From the NCBI GenBank assembly GCA_034658975.1, contig JAYEGJ010000087.1, positions 1 to 30,935 on the forward strand: DNA of 30,935 nt. Direction: 5' to 3'. The DNA comes from SZUA-217 sp034658975. Lineage in GTDB: Bacteria; Actinomycetota; Acidimicrobiia; Spongiisociales; ZC4RG35. How positions within the stretch are numbered: position 1 is the first letter of the stretch; every line of letters starts with the position of its first letter. The translations under genes and the position numbers were made by a program. This document shows, piece after piece, positions 1 through 8,957 of this stretch. The notes under the pieces were generated by a model that was not told the DNA's origin, did not search any database, and saw only the letters and a program-made list of their open reading frames with translations.

Positions 1-357
1 GAGAACACCTGCTGGTCGGCGTCCACAGCGGGCTCGCTGGCCAGGGCAGCATCAAAGGTGTCCATGACCGGGAGCAGGCCCAGAACGACCTTCTCGACGG
101 CGCGCTCATGAAGACTCGCCTGGTCCCGGATCGTTCGCTTCCGGTAGTTGTCGAAATCGGCGGCGACGCGTTTGAGGTCGTCGAGGTAGGCCGTTGCGTC
201 CTTCCTCGCCTTGTCGACTTCCGACAAGAGAAGGTCGGCAGCCTCCTCCTTGTCTTCGGGCAATTCCAGTCCGAGGGCGGCGGCATCGGGACCCGCTCCG
301 GCGGTCTCGGCGGGAAGAACCTCGATCGACTCCTCGGCGGCCTCGTTGACTACTTGA

Positions 358-365
<8 letters not shown>
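1..365 (-). CDS. grpE: GrpE nucleotide exchange factor (partial, C-terminus off window)
   Basis: GrpE releases ADP from DnaK and lets the chaperone cycle restart in the cytoplasm. Only the first ~121 codons are present; the gene runs out of the window at base 1. The visible protein has an acidic disordered N-terminus (many Glu/Ala to about residue 45), then the long helix with the family hallmark DFDNYRKR at about residues 74-81, followed by the start of the HERAVEKVVLGLLPVMDTFDAAL segment. The ATG at 363-365 overlaps the end of dnaK (stop 358-360) by eight bases, so translation is probably coupled. dnaK followed by grpE is the usual actinobacterial order; dnaJ would be expected further left, outside the window. 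The assignment rests on the motif and the neighbour. Confidence 0.93.
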
Positions 366-2187
<1,822 letters not shown>

Positions 2188-2225
2188 TTGGATGATCCTC
2201 CGGATTACAGATTGAGTCGGGTGTG

Positions 2226-2254
2226 ATTCTACAACCTGAGTCCAGTGTTGTCAC
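2226..2254 (-). promoter_or_regulatory. Probable dnaK housekeeping promoter with HAIR-like half-sites
   Basis: On the minus strand a GTGACA -35 (2249-2254) is followed after 17 bases by TAGAAT (-10, 2226-2231), a good sigma-70-type match about 40 bases before the dnaK start. Two direct copies of ACTCA, 24 bases apart, flank the -10 (one just upstream, one just downstream). ACTCA is part of the HspR operator HAIR (CTTGAGT-N7-ACTCAAG), but here the copies are direct, not inverted. No canonical HAIR or CIRCE operator is present. Promoter is inferred from sequence only. Confidence 0.55.
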
Positions 2255-2287
2255 ATTTATGTGAAAACAGACCGCCTTCCAGGGTGT

Positions 2288-2713
2288 TTAGGAGGCGAGA
2301 CTCTTTATGTACTCGACGAGATCCGCTACGTCCCCGGGGGAGAGCTGATCGGAGTAGTCGGGCATGATCGCGTCGAAGCCGGCAACCACCTGGAGGGACG
2401 GGTCGATGATCGAATTGGTCAAGTATGTGTCGTCGGCGATCACCACTTCGCCCGACTCGAGTGGTCTGCTCGAACCGGCGAGTCCCTTCCAGGTGGGCCC
2501 GGACCCCGGTGTGCCGTCGATGGTGTGACATGCCAGACATCCGATCGAATTGGCAACCACCTCACCCCGAATTGCAGCGTCGGCATCGGCGGTGACCGGA
2601 GCGGTCGTTGCAGGGCTGCCGTCGGTGAGCGATTCGCCGCTGAAGAGGAGGAGGGCAGCGCCCAGTCCGACGATCACGACGACGGCGAGGAGGGCTTCGA
2701 GCCAGGTTCTCAT
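2288..2713 (-). CDS. Membrane-anchored class I cytochrome c
   Basis: A 141-aa protein with an N-terminal transmembrane anchor (about residues 5-25) and one class I cytochrome c domain. Heme is attached covalently by the CLACH motif, and the methionine of AIMPDYSDQLS is the likely sixth iron ligand. The C-terminal helix (DVADLVEYIKSL) is typical of these domains and resembles the heme domain fused to subunit II of caa3-type oxidases. It would act on the outer face of the membrane as an electron carrier; the partner is not in this window. The reading frame stays open upstream, but the ATG at 2711-2713 is chosen because it directly precedes the hydrophobic anchor and leaves a short divergent promoter region to the amidase gene. 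Confidence 0.85.
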   Translation of the reverse strand: MRTWLEALLAVVVIVGLGAALLLFSGESLTDGSPATTAPVTADADAAIRGEVVANSIGCLACHTIDGTPGSGPTWKGLAGSSRPLESGEVVIADDTYLTNSIIDPSLQVVAGFDAIMPDYSDQLSPGDVADLVEYIKSLAS

Positions 2714-2741
2714 GAGGGGTTGAACCGTAGACAATGCCGGG

Positions 2742-2760
2742 CCCAAACCTAAGGTTTGGG
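2742..2760. promoter_or_regulatory. Perfect 19-bp palindrome in a divergent promoter region
   Basis: CCCAAACCTAAGGTTTGGG has 9-bp arms around a single central base and fills much of the 51-bp gap between the cytochrome c and amidase genes. It ends four bases before the amidase start codon. Its core AACCTNAGGTT recurs at 28765-28775 in another divergent region. An operator is the likely explanation; no regulator can be named. Confidence 0.5.
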
Positions 2761-2764
2761 GGCG

Positions 2765-3793
2765 ATGAGCGAACTCACGAGAAGGCAGTTCATTGGTGCC
2801 GCCGCAGGTTTGTCGCTGGTGAGCACCGCCATTTCTCTTCCGGCAGCCGGATTGAGCATCAACCCTCGCTCTTCGTGGGCGGGTGCCGGCTACGAGCCCA
2901 AGGGCCCGCTCGACAGCGAAGATGTCCGTTTCCTGATCGTCCACCACTCCGCCTCTCAGAACGGGCACACCGCGGCGGACGTGCCCGGGATCCTTCGCGG
3001 CTGGTTCAACTTCCACACCGGCCCGGAGAAGGGGTGGAACGACATTGCTTACAACTTCGTCATCGACTCCGAAGGCGGCATTTGGGAGGCGCGGGAAGGA
3101 AGCGTGCACGGTCCTGTGGCGGGTGATGCCACGGGCGGGAACCAGGGCTTCACCCAACTTGTCGCGATCATCGGTGACTACAACTCGGCCAATCCGACCC
3201 AGGCCTCACTCGACTCGCTGACCCGTCTGCTCGCCTGGTTGGCAGACCGATACGGGATCTCGACGGCGCCGGGAGCACGGGTGTCGGTTACCTCCCGGGG
3301 ATCGAATCTGTGGCCCGCCGGGACCGAAGTGACCACGCCCACCATCACGGGCCACCGCTCCATGAGCAAGACGACTTGCCCCGGGGACAATCTGTACCCC
3401 TATGTTGCCGGTGCGCTGACGGCCGATGTCGAGGCGATTCGTGGTGGGGGCTCACCTGCGACCACGGCCGCACCGACCACCACCACGACCACGACCCCAC
3501 CGACACCTACTACGACGGCCCCTCCCACCACCACAACCACCGTTCCACCGACAACCACTACGACGGTTGCGCCCACCACCACCGGGTTGCCGTCGACCAC
3601 CGCAACGATCGCCCCAACCTCGAGCACAGCGGTGCCCACGACCACGGCGTCGCCCCCGACCACCCTGGCGGTTGCCGCAGCCGAAACCGCTGTCGGGGGT
3701 GGACGCACCGGCGGTCTGATCGGCGCCGCCGCCATGCTCGCCGCGGGTGCAGGCCTCATCGTTTGGCGCTGGCGGCGCCTGGGCGGCCACTAA
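2765..3793 (+). CDS. Tat-exported, membrane-anchored peptidoglycan amidase (PGRP/Amidase_2 type)
   Basis: Predicted zinc-dependent N-acetylmuramoyl-L-alanine amidase acting on cell-wall peptidoglycan outside the membrane. The 342-aa protein starts with a twin-arginine signal (TRRQFIGAAAGLSL, ending near the Ala-rich stretch at about residue 30). The PGRP/Amidase_2 fold covers about residues 40-220: LIVHHSA supplies the first zinc histidine, GHRSMSKTTCPG supplies the second histidine and the cysteine ligand. A Thr/Pro-rich linker of about 70 residues follows, then a C-terminal transmembrane helix (about 318-337) with a basic tail, so the enzyme is tethered and spans the cell wall. No LPXTG motif is seen at the end. 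The frame also allows a TTG start at 2756, but the ATG at 2765 sits directly before the Tat motif. A palindromic repeat follows the stop codon. Confidence 0.88.
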   Translation: MSELTRRQFIGAAAGLSLVSTAISLPAAGLSINPRSSWAGAGYEPKGPLDSEDVRFLIVHHSASQNGHTAADVPGILRGWFNFHTGPEKGWNDIAYNFVIDSEGGIWEAREGSVHGPVAGDATGGNQGFTQLVAIIGDYNSANPTQASLDSLTRLLAWLADRYGISTAPGARVSVTSRGSNLWPAGTEVTTPTITGHRSMSKTTCPGDNLYPYVAGALTADVEAIRGGGSPATTAAPTTTTTTTPPTPTTTAPPTTTTTVPPTTTTTVAPTTTGLPSTTATIAPTSSTAVPTTTASPPTTLAVAAAETAVGGGRTGGLIGAAAMLAAGAGLIVWRWRRLGGH

Positions 3794-3806
3794 CCGGTCT
3801 GCGACG

Positions 3807-3853
3807 TCTGGTGTGCAACGCGTCGGTCTGAGACCGACGCGTTGCACACCAGA
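3807..3853. repeat. Perfect 47-bp palindromic repeat (REP-like) downstream of the amidase
   Basis: Two perfect 23-bp arms surround one central base at 3830, giving a very stable hairpin 13 bp after the amidase stop codon. The arm contains GTGCAACGCGTCGGTCT. A related imperfect palindrome occurs at 16982-17020 and a one-sided fragment at 3953-3970, so this is a dispersed element and not just a local terminator. It lacks a T-tract, though it could still act as a 3' end-protecting or transcription-stopping structure. Confidence 0.85.
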
Positions 3854-3952
3854 GGTGGAAAAGGGGTCTCTCGGGGAGGAGGTATCACCCCGTGTCGTCA
3901 GGCCGGCACGGCCCAACTGTCACCCACCCGACTGATTGGGCTTTATCTCGGC

Positions 3953-3970
3953 GAGACACGCGTTGCACAC
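3953..3970. repeat. Half-copy of the palindromic repeat
   Basis: GAGACACGCGTTGCACAC matches the right arm of the palindrome at 3807-3853 with a 2-base deletion. It lies 22 bp before the start of the next membrane-protein gene and has no left arm, so it looks like a degraded or partial copy. Confidence 0.6.
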
Positions 3971-3992
3971 ACCGTGACCGAAAGGAGGGCAC

Positions 3993-4919
3993 ATGACATA
4001 CGCAGCTGACGCCAAGCTCCGACCAGCGGCAGGCACCGATTACAAGGAAGCCTCGCCGTGGAGGACACGTGGCATCGCGCTTGCACTTGCAGGGCTGGTG
4101 GTCGCCACGATCGCCTTCTTTGGGAACCTGGTTGCAGCCGGACAGTCCGGCGTCGACCAGGCCTCGAACCTTGCTTGGACTTTCGGTGTCACAACGACAG
4201 GATTCGCCCTGGTGAAGACGGCTATCGCCGTCGTGCTCTGGGGGATCATCCTGAAACTGTGGCTCCGCGCAGACTCCATAAAGACAACTCTCCCCCAACT
4301 GGTGGGAACGCCAGGAGCCGACCCGACACCTTTGGGTGACCTCGACACGCCATTTGGCAAAGTCGCGGTAACCGAAAAGGCACCAGGCCCGCTCCCCATC
4401 CACAAGATGGCCAAGAAGATGTTCAGACCGATGGTTGCCATGGGACTCATGGCCGTGATAGTTGGTTTGATCGTCTCATTCGTGGCCGCAGGTTCCGCTC
4501 CCAACACCGCCGCATTGGCGTGGATGCAGGGACTCCAGTTCCTCGGAGAGGGAATGCTGCTCAGCGGTATCGCTTTCCTCCTCGGAACCATCCTGTGGGC
4601 GATTCGGACTGCGGGTGGCGAGGTCCAAGAGGCTCTTGGAGTCAAGGTCTACACCCCGAAGATGCCCGGAACGGCCAAAGCGTTCGTGGCCCTGATGATG
4701 CTCGGGTTGATGGTTTCCATCGCTCAGTTCATTGGGTACATCGTGGTTGCCGGCTCGTCTGACCCGGCGTCCGCCTTCGCTTGGCTGGGCCCATTCCGCG
4801 AGGTCGGCCTCGGGCTGATCCTCGCCGGGATCGCACTGGCTCTGGTGACCATCGGAAACGTCCTCGGGTTCCAGTTCTGGCGTATTCAGAACCTGATCAA
4901 GAACGGAGATAGGAGCTGA
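3993..4919 (+). CDS. Unknown six-helix membrane protein with a triplicated two-helix module
   Basis: Unrecognised 308-aa integral membrane protein. About six hydrophobic helices are arranged as three copies of one hairpin module. Each module has a first helix ending in VAAG or VVAG, a short loop ending in AW, a second helix, and a polar tail. The modules cover about residues 25-95, 142-215 and 225-305. The loop copies are VAAGQSGVDQASNLAW, VAAGSAPNTAALAW and VVAGSSDPASAFAW. The second module ends in GGEVQEALG, a motif shared with the next gene. A strong Shine-Dalgarno site (AAAGGAGGG) precedes the ATG. The next gene begins one base after this stop codon, so the two are cotranscribed and probably form one complex. 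No catalytic motif or cofactor site is visible; transport or structural roles are both possible. Confidence 0.8.
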   Translation: MTYAADAKLRPAAGTDYKEASPWRTRGIALALAGLVVATIAFFGNLVAAGQSGVDQASNLAWTFGVTTTGFALVKTAIAVVLWGIILKLWLRADSIKTTLPQLVGTPGADPTPLGDLDTPFGKVAVTEKAPGPLPIHKMAKKMFRPMVAMGLMAVIVGLIVSFVAAGSAPNTAALAWMQGLQFLGEGMLLSGIAFLLGTILWAIRTAGGEVQEALGVKVYTPKMPGTAKAFVALMMLGLMVSIAQFIGYIVVAGSSDPASAFAWLGPFREVGLGLILAGIALALVTIGNVLGFQFWRIQNLIKNGDRS

Positions 4920-4920
4920 C

Positions 4921-5553
4921 ATGGCTACCACATCAACAACAAGCAGCGATTTCGCGATCGATGTCAGCAAGAAGGGACTCGGCTACAACAAGCCGCAGCA
5001 GATGGGAAGAAAGCTCTGGGCACCCATGTGGGTCATGTCCATCATGGCGTTCCCCATCGCCCTGATTCTCGGCATCGTCCGATCCAACGCAATAGCGAGT
5101 GGAGAGGCCGAGACGACGATCGCAGCTCTCGGACACACGACGACCGGAATCATGTTCATCGGGTTCACCGCGGTATTCGCCGCGATTTCCTTTGCCATTG
5201 CCCGGATTCTCGGAGAGTTCCGCAAGGGTGGCGGTGAGATCCAGGAGCTTGTGAGCTCCGAGGTCCGAACGCTGAAAATGCCACCGACGGCCAAGATCTT
5301 CATCCTGGGAATGGCAATGGCAATGATGACACTGCTCATCGCGTCGATCATTCACCTGGTCGTCGCAGGCCAAGTGTCTTCGGGGTCTCTCAGCCTCGCC
5401 GACGCCGAAACCGCAGCGATCAACCTCGAGGCAGTACGCCGGCTCGGCGTCTCCGTCTATCTAGTAGCGATCACCTTTGGACTCGCAACCATCATCAAGG
5501 TGCTGCGATTCCAAGCGATCAGGGTTCGTGAGTTGGCTCAGGTCTCCACCTAA
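4921..5553 (+). CDS. Unknown four-helix membrane protein, paralogue of the upstream gene
   Basis: Unrecognised 210-aa membrane protein with two copies of the two-helix module found three times in the preceding protein. The best local match is GGEIQELVSSEVRTLKMPPTAK here against GGEVQEALGVKVYTPKMPGTAK upstream, followed in both by a helix ending in VVAG. The C-terminus (RFQAIRVRELA) parallels FQFWRIQNLI of the partner. The start ATG is preceded by AGGAGCTG inside the end of the upstream gene. A hairpin terminator at 5581 closes the operon. Because the partner has three modules and this one two, a hetero-oligomeric membrane assembly is a reasonable inference; function is unknown. Confidence 0.8.
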   Translation: MATTSTTSSDFAIDVSKKGLGYNKPQQMGRKLWAPMWVMSIMAFPIALILGIVRSNAIASGEAETTIAALGHTTTGIMFIGFTAVFAAISFAIARILGEFRKGGGEIQELVSSEVRTLKMPPTAKIFILGMAMAMMTLLIASIIHLVVAGQVSSGSLSLADAETAAINLEAVRRLGVSVYLVAITFGLATIIKVLRFQAIRVRELAQVST

Positions 5554-5580
5554 GTCCTCCCCCCGCTCCGAACCCCACCG

Positions 5581-5611
5581 AGAGGGCCGTCCTGATGGAC
5601 GGCCCTCTTTC
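5581..5611 (+). terminator. Rho-independent terminator of the membrane-protein operon
   Basis: A 12-bp perfect stem (AGAGGGCCGTCC / GGACGGCCCTCT) with a 4-base loop is followed by a short T run, 27 bp after the stop codon of the second membrane protein. Confidence 0.85.
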
Positions 5612-5709
5612 GGATTTCCAGTGCCAATCGTCGATAAGTTGACACTTGGCGGCATAAATGGACGGGCGGACGACATTTACCTGATAGTCGAACACTAAGA
5701 GAGGACCTC

Positions 5710-6222
5710 ATGGACAACTTCGACATCGCTCTCCTGATACTCAGGCTCTGGGCAGGGCTCGTTTTCATTGCCCACGGCCTGAACCACGGGAGGAGCCTCG
5801 AGGGGACTGCAAACTGGTTTGAGTCGGTAGGGTTCCGCCAACCTCGGCTCAATGCGTTTCTCTCCTCGGCCAACGAGATCGCAATCGGCACCGCGTTGAT
5901 CTTCGGGATACTCACATCGGTGGCCGCCGCCGGTTTGGCCGCGACCATGTTTGTTGCCTTCTGGTCGATTCACCGTTTCGCCGGGTTCTTCAATTTCCAC
6001 CGCCCCGATGAGGGCTACGAGTACGTAGCCACGCTGGCGGTGATCGCATTGGCCCTGACCATCGCCGGCCCCGGCTCAGCGTCACTGGACTCTGCTCTCG
6101 GCATCGCAGAGAACCTCGACGGGTGGGTCGGTGCAGGCATCTTCGGTCTCGGCATACTTGCTGCGGTCGGTCAACTAGCAACGTTCTGGCGCAAGCCGGA
6201 GAAAGAGGAAACAACAGCATGA
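5710..6222 (+). CDS. DoxX family membrane protein
   Basis: A 170-aa integral membrane protein of the DoxX family. Family features are the opening helix ILRLWAGLVFIAHGLNH, the FESVGF segment with an Asn/Glu-containing second helix (SSANEIAIGTALIFG), and four to five hydrophobic helices. DoxX relatives are linked to thiol/sulfur redox balance and oxidative-stress complexes in several bacteria, but the substrate of this member cannot be read from sequence. A TTGACA hexamer lies at 5639-5644 upstream, without a convincing -10 partner, and a GAGAGGA ribosome-binding site precedes the ATG. The stop codon overlaps the next start (ATGA), indicating a coupled two-gene operon. Confidence 0.85.
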   Translation: MDNFDIALLILRLWAGLVFIAHGLNHGRSLEGTANWFESVGFRQPRLNAFLSSANEIAIGTALIFGILTSVAAAGLAATMFVAFWSIHRFAGFFNFHRPDEGYEYVATLAVIALALTIAGPGSASLDSALGIAENLDGWVGAGIFGLGILAAVGQLATFWRKPEKEETTA

Positions 6223-6938
6223 ACCTGAATCCAGTACCAGCGAACCTCGCGGAGACCAGGAGCGCTCTGCACCATCTGGCGTTCTTCGCCGTGAGCCCGG
6301 CGAGGCACAAGGCCGTGGGCCGGATGGGACTGAAGGACACCCCGGGTGGCTTCGGTACCCCGGAGTTCGATGGGCGTGTCGCCCGCATCGACGGCGACCT
6401 GTTGGTCCATGAGGACAACGGGAATGTAGCCACCCAGAAGATCACGACCGTTCGTGAGGCGGCCGAGTTTTTTGGCAACGACTACGACCAGGACTGGTTC
6501 GCAGATTGGCACGATCCCGTCAAACCCGACGATCCCGACGCCACGCTCGACGTTGATGGGGACGCCAGTCACTTCCTCGGCGAGTGGTTCAAATACGGCT
6601 TCGAAGTGCTCAACAGCCTGCGAGGCCATGGCGTCGATGGTGATGATGTCTCAGAAGCTCAGCTCTGGCCCGAGCACTTCGATCCGGCAACCGAATTGGG
6701 CGACTACGACAAGGGCGAGCGGGCCAGCTTCGGCGCCTCACCGGGTGACGGCAATCACCCCGAGCCCTACCTCTACGTCGCGGCATGGTCCGAGGTTGAC
6801 CGGTCCAACGCATATTGGAACGAAGAGACATTCAACGGAGCAAGCCTGTCGTACGGGGAGATCAAGGACTCAGATGACCCGCTTCAGACGGGGCTGGACT
6901 TCCTACTCGAGGGTTACCGCATCCTCCACGGAGGCTGA
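6219..6938 (+). CDS. Unknown acidic soluble protein coupled to DoxX
   Basis: A 239-aa protein I do not recognise. It is strongly acidic, has no signal peptide or membrane helix and no obvious catalytic motif. It is rich in aromatic residues in its C-terminal half (DWFADWHD, YLYVAAWSEVDRSNAYWNEE) and ends in LDFLLEGYRIL. An alternative upstream start inside the DoxX gene exists, but the ATG at 6219 overlaps the DoxX stop as ATGA and is preceded by AGAGGA, so this start is preferred. The pairing suggests a cytoplasmic partner of the membrane protein; this is inference. Its 3' end overlaps the convergent phosphatase gene by 36 bp. Confidence 0.75.
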   Translation: MNLNPVPANLAETRSALHHLAFFAVSPARHKAVGRMGLKDTPGGFGTPEFDGRVARIDGDLLVHEDNGNVATQKITTVREAAEFFGNDYDQDWFADWHDPVKPDDPDATLDVDGDASHFLGEWFKYGFEVLNSLRGHGVDGDDVSEAQLWPEHFDPATELGDYDKGERASFGASPGDGNHPEPYLYVAAWSEVDRSNAYWNEETFNGASLSYGEIKDSDDPLQTGLDFLLEGYRILHGG

Positions 6939-7394
6939 GACCAGGGACTCGACGAACCCGGCTGCGGCGGATCTCACCTGGGTGATGGTTTCGTCGTAAC
7001 CGGAGTCCGGGCCGCCGTAGGGGTCAGGAACCTCGTCCTCTTCGGTGGCGTGGTCGTAGGTGCGGAAGAGCCTGATTTTGGCTCGCCCCTCCAACGAAGG
7101 GGTCATGTCCATGAGGTCTCGATAATTGGCGCGATCCATGGCGAGGATCACGTCGAATCGCTCAAAGTCGAGCTTGTTCACCCGCCTGGCGCGGCCCTCG
7201 ATGTCGAGCCCTGCCCGCTCACCGGCGGCTACCGCCCGGGGATGTGGCGAGTCGCCAACGTTCCAGGCGCCCGTTCCCGCTGAGTCGACGACAACGTCAA
7301 GGCCGGCGATTGCCGCTTCCTCAGCAATGGCTGCTGCCGCCGCCGGCGAACGACAGATATTCCCGGCGCAAACGGTGAGGACACGAAGACTCAA
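6903..7394 (-). CDS. Low-molecular-weight protein-tyrosine phosphatase
   Basis: A 163-aa cytoplasmic phosphatase of the LMW-PTP family. The active-site loop is VCAGNICRSP, giving the nucleophile Cys9 and the phosphate-binding Arg15. The general acid is Asp124 in VPDPYGG near the C-terminus. These are the complete catalytic residues of the family. In bacteria such enzymes remove phosphate from tyrosine kinases or other tyrosine-phosphorylated proteins, often in envelope polysaccharide control; the target here is unknown. The start codon overlaps the stop of the upstream methyltransferase gene (ATGA), so the two are probably co-translated. Confidence 0.92.
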   Translation of the reverse strand: MSLRVLTVCAGNICRSPAAAAAIAEEAAIAGLDVVVDSAGTGAWNVGDSPHPRAVAAGERAGLDIEGRARRVNKLDFERFDVILAMDRANYRDLMDMTPSLEGRAKIRLFRTYDHATEEDEVPDPYGGPDSGYDETITQVRSAAAGFVESLVSASVEDAVTLE

Positions 7395-8314
7395 GCCGAG
7401 CCCTCGGCTTCAATGCGCTGGCTGGCCAGTTCGATGTACTCGGCCTCGGTGTCGAAACCGACGTAGTGCCGACCCGTCTGTGCTGCTGCCACAGCTGTCG
7501 AGCCCGACCCGAGGAACGGGTCCAGCACCAGGTCTTCCTCATATGTGTAGAGCTCGATCAAACGCTTCGGAAGGGCAACGGGGAAGGGAGCAGGGTGACC
7601 GATCTTGGTGGCGCTCTCCGACGGAATCTCCCAGATGTCGATCGTTGACTCCAAGAACTCGTCGGTCTCGATCGTCGCCAGGTGGGGAATCCCCAGCTCT
7701 TCGCGCTTGGCCCTTTTCACCGCGCGGTCGAACCGACCCTTGGAGGCGATGATCACTCGCTCGGTCACGTCCCGGAGCACCGGATTCTGGGGAGACCTGA
7801 ACGAGCCCCATGCGCAGCTACCACCGGCTCCCTTGGCCTTCTGCCAGATGACCTCGCCCCTGAGGAGCATGCCCAGGTCGTCTTGCAATATCGAGATGAC
7901 GTCCGCCGAAAGGGAGCGGTACGGCTTGCGCCCGAGGTTGGCCACGTTGACTGCCATCCGCCCGCCTGGCTCCAGTTTTCTCAGCGAGGCCGCCAGTACG
8001 TCGTGGAGCATCTCCAGGTATTCGACATAGCTGGAGGGAACGTGACCCTGGCCCATGTCCGACTCGTACTCCTTGCCTGCGAAGTAGGGCGGCGAGGTCA
8101 CGAGTAAGGCAACCGACCGGTCGGCGACCTCGTCGTCGGTCATCTCGCGGGCGTCGCCGTGGAACAGGGCATCGACTGATGTCGGCTTCTCCACCCGTTC
8201 GTCGCTCGAGATCGCAGGCGAAGAGAACCTCTCGTAGAACGGGGTCGAATCATGGGACTCCCTCTTGCCTGATCCGAAGTCAGATGTCGCCGTCGCCAAC
8301 CGTTGCCTTGCCAT
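7391..8314 (-). CDS. Beta-class DNA methyltransferase (N4-cytosine or N6-adenine), no restriction partner
   Basis: A 307-aa S-adenosylmethionine-dependent DNA methyltransferase. The catalytic motif IV is TSPPY (about residues 73-77) and the cofactor motif I, DPFLGSGST, comes later near residue 268. This IV-before-I order is the beta class. The Ser-Pro-Pro-Tyr form is commonest in N4-cytosine enzymes, but N6-adenine cannot be excluded. The LYTYEEDLVLDPF lead-in is typical. The open frame extends upstream to 8527 but overlaps the divergent GNAT gene; the ATG at 8312-8314 starts just before the first family-like segment. No restriction endonuclease is adjacent, so it is an orphan methyltransferase in this window, followed by a coupled phosphatase gene. 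Confidence 0.87.
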   Translation of the reverse strand: MARQRLATATSDFGSGKRESHDSTPFYERFSSPAISSDERVEKPTSVDALFHGDAREMTDDEVADRSVALLVTSPPYFAGKEYESDMGQGHVPSSYVEYLEMLHDVLAASLRKLEPGGRMAVNVANLGRKPYRSLSADVISILQDDLGMLLRGEVIWQKAKGAGGSCAWGSFRSPQNPVLRDVTERVIIASKGRFDRAVKRAKREELGIPHLATIETDEFLESTIDIWEIPSESATKIGHPAPFPVALPKRLIELYTYEEDLVLDPFLGSGSTAVAAAQTGRHYVGFDTEAEYIELASQRIEAEGSA

Positions 8315-8333
8315 TGCAGTGAACTTAATTGGA

Positions 8334-8360
8334 CTGGAAGATGCGACCTGGGACTTCCAG
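8334..8360. promoter_or_regulatory. Inverted repeat between methyltransferase and GNAT genes
   Basis: CTGGAAG (8334-8340) and CTTCCAG (8354-8360) are perfect 7-bp arms separated by 13 bases in the 67-bp divergent gap. A CACAAT hexamer follows, ending nine bases before the GNAT ATG, suggesting a leaderless transcript. The repeat may be an operator serving both genes; weak evidence. Confidence 0.35.
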
Positions 8361-8381
8361 GGGTGACACAATGGCCGGCAC

Positions 8382-8957
8382 ATGCGCGTCGACATCCCTG
8401 AGGACCGACCCCGGCTCACCCTCGAACTCCGTGACGGGACCGAGGTGTGGATCAGTCCGCTCACGACGCGTGATCGCGTCACGGTCGAAGAGGGCTTCGA
8501 AGAGCTTTCCGAAGAGAGCCGATTCACCAGATTCGGATTGGGATTGGGTCATCTGAGCGAGAGCGAACTCGACTACCTGACGGACGTCGACCAGCGCAAA
8601 CACGTCGCATGGGGGGTATCGACGACCGAAAGCCAGGGAATCGCCGTCGGCAGATACATCACCACCGAAGAGGGAAGTGCCGAGATCGCCCTGACAGTCA
8701 TGGATGCGTGGCAGGGCCGGGGAGTCGGAACTCTTCTGCTGCGGGTTCTCACGGCCGTGGGCCGGGCTGATGGACTCGAGTATTTCTGTTTTCGATACAT
8801 GCCGGGCAACAAGGGAGTGCAACGGATGCTGAAGGGCCTGGAGGTCCATCTGAATGAAGCGGATGGTCTGATGGAGGGTCAGGTGTCTCTCGAGGTCCTT
8901 CCCCGGGCCGACTGGGATCAGGATGCGGTCATGATCCTCGACCAAGTCCGCGGTTAG
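8382..8957 (+). CDS. GNAT family N-acetyltransferase
   Basis: A 191-aa protein of the GCN5-related acetyltransferase family, which moves an acetyl group from acetyl-CoA to an amine. The acetyl-CoA pyrophosphate loop is QGRGVGTLLL (about residues 111-120), preceded by the typical strand AEIALTVMDAW. The N-terminal segment (VWISPLTTRDRVTVEEGFEELSEESRFTRF) resembles the acetyltransferase domains attached to protein-acetylating acyl-CoA synthetase-like enzymes. The substrate is not known. No ribosome-binding site is seen, and the transcript may be leaderless. The gene converges on msrB, with stop codons overlapping by four bases. Confidence 0.88.
   Translation: MRVDIPEDRPRLTLELRDGTEVWISPLTTRDRVTVEEGFEELSEESRFTRFGLGLGHLSESELDYLTDVDQRKHVAWGVSTTESQGIAVGRYITTEEGSAEIALTVMDAWQGRGVGTLLLRVLTAVGRADGLEYFCFRYMPGNKGVQRMLKGLEVHLNEADGLMEGQVSLEVLPRADWDQDAVMILDQVRG

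Noticed and set aside
3400..3916. Several open frames over the Thr/Pro linker of the amidase
   Set aside because: Low-complexity codon repeats produce long open frames in other phases; only the amidase frame has a signal, domain and anchor.
5639..5690. A complete sigma-70 promoter for the DoxX operon
   Set aside because: TTGACA is present, but no -10 hexamer occurs at 16-18 bp spacing, so only the single hexamer is noted.
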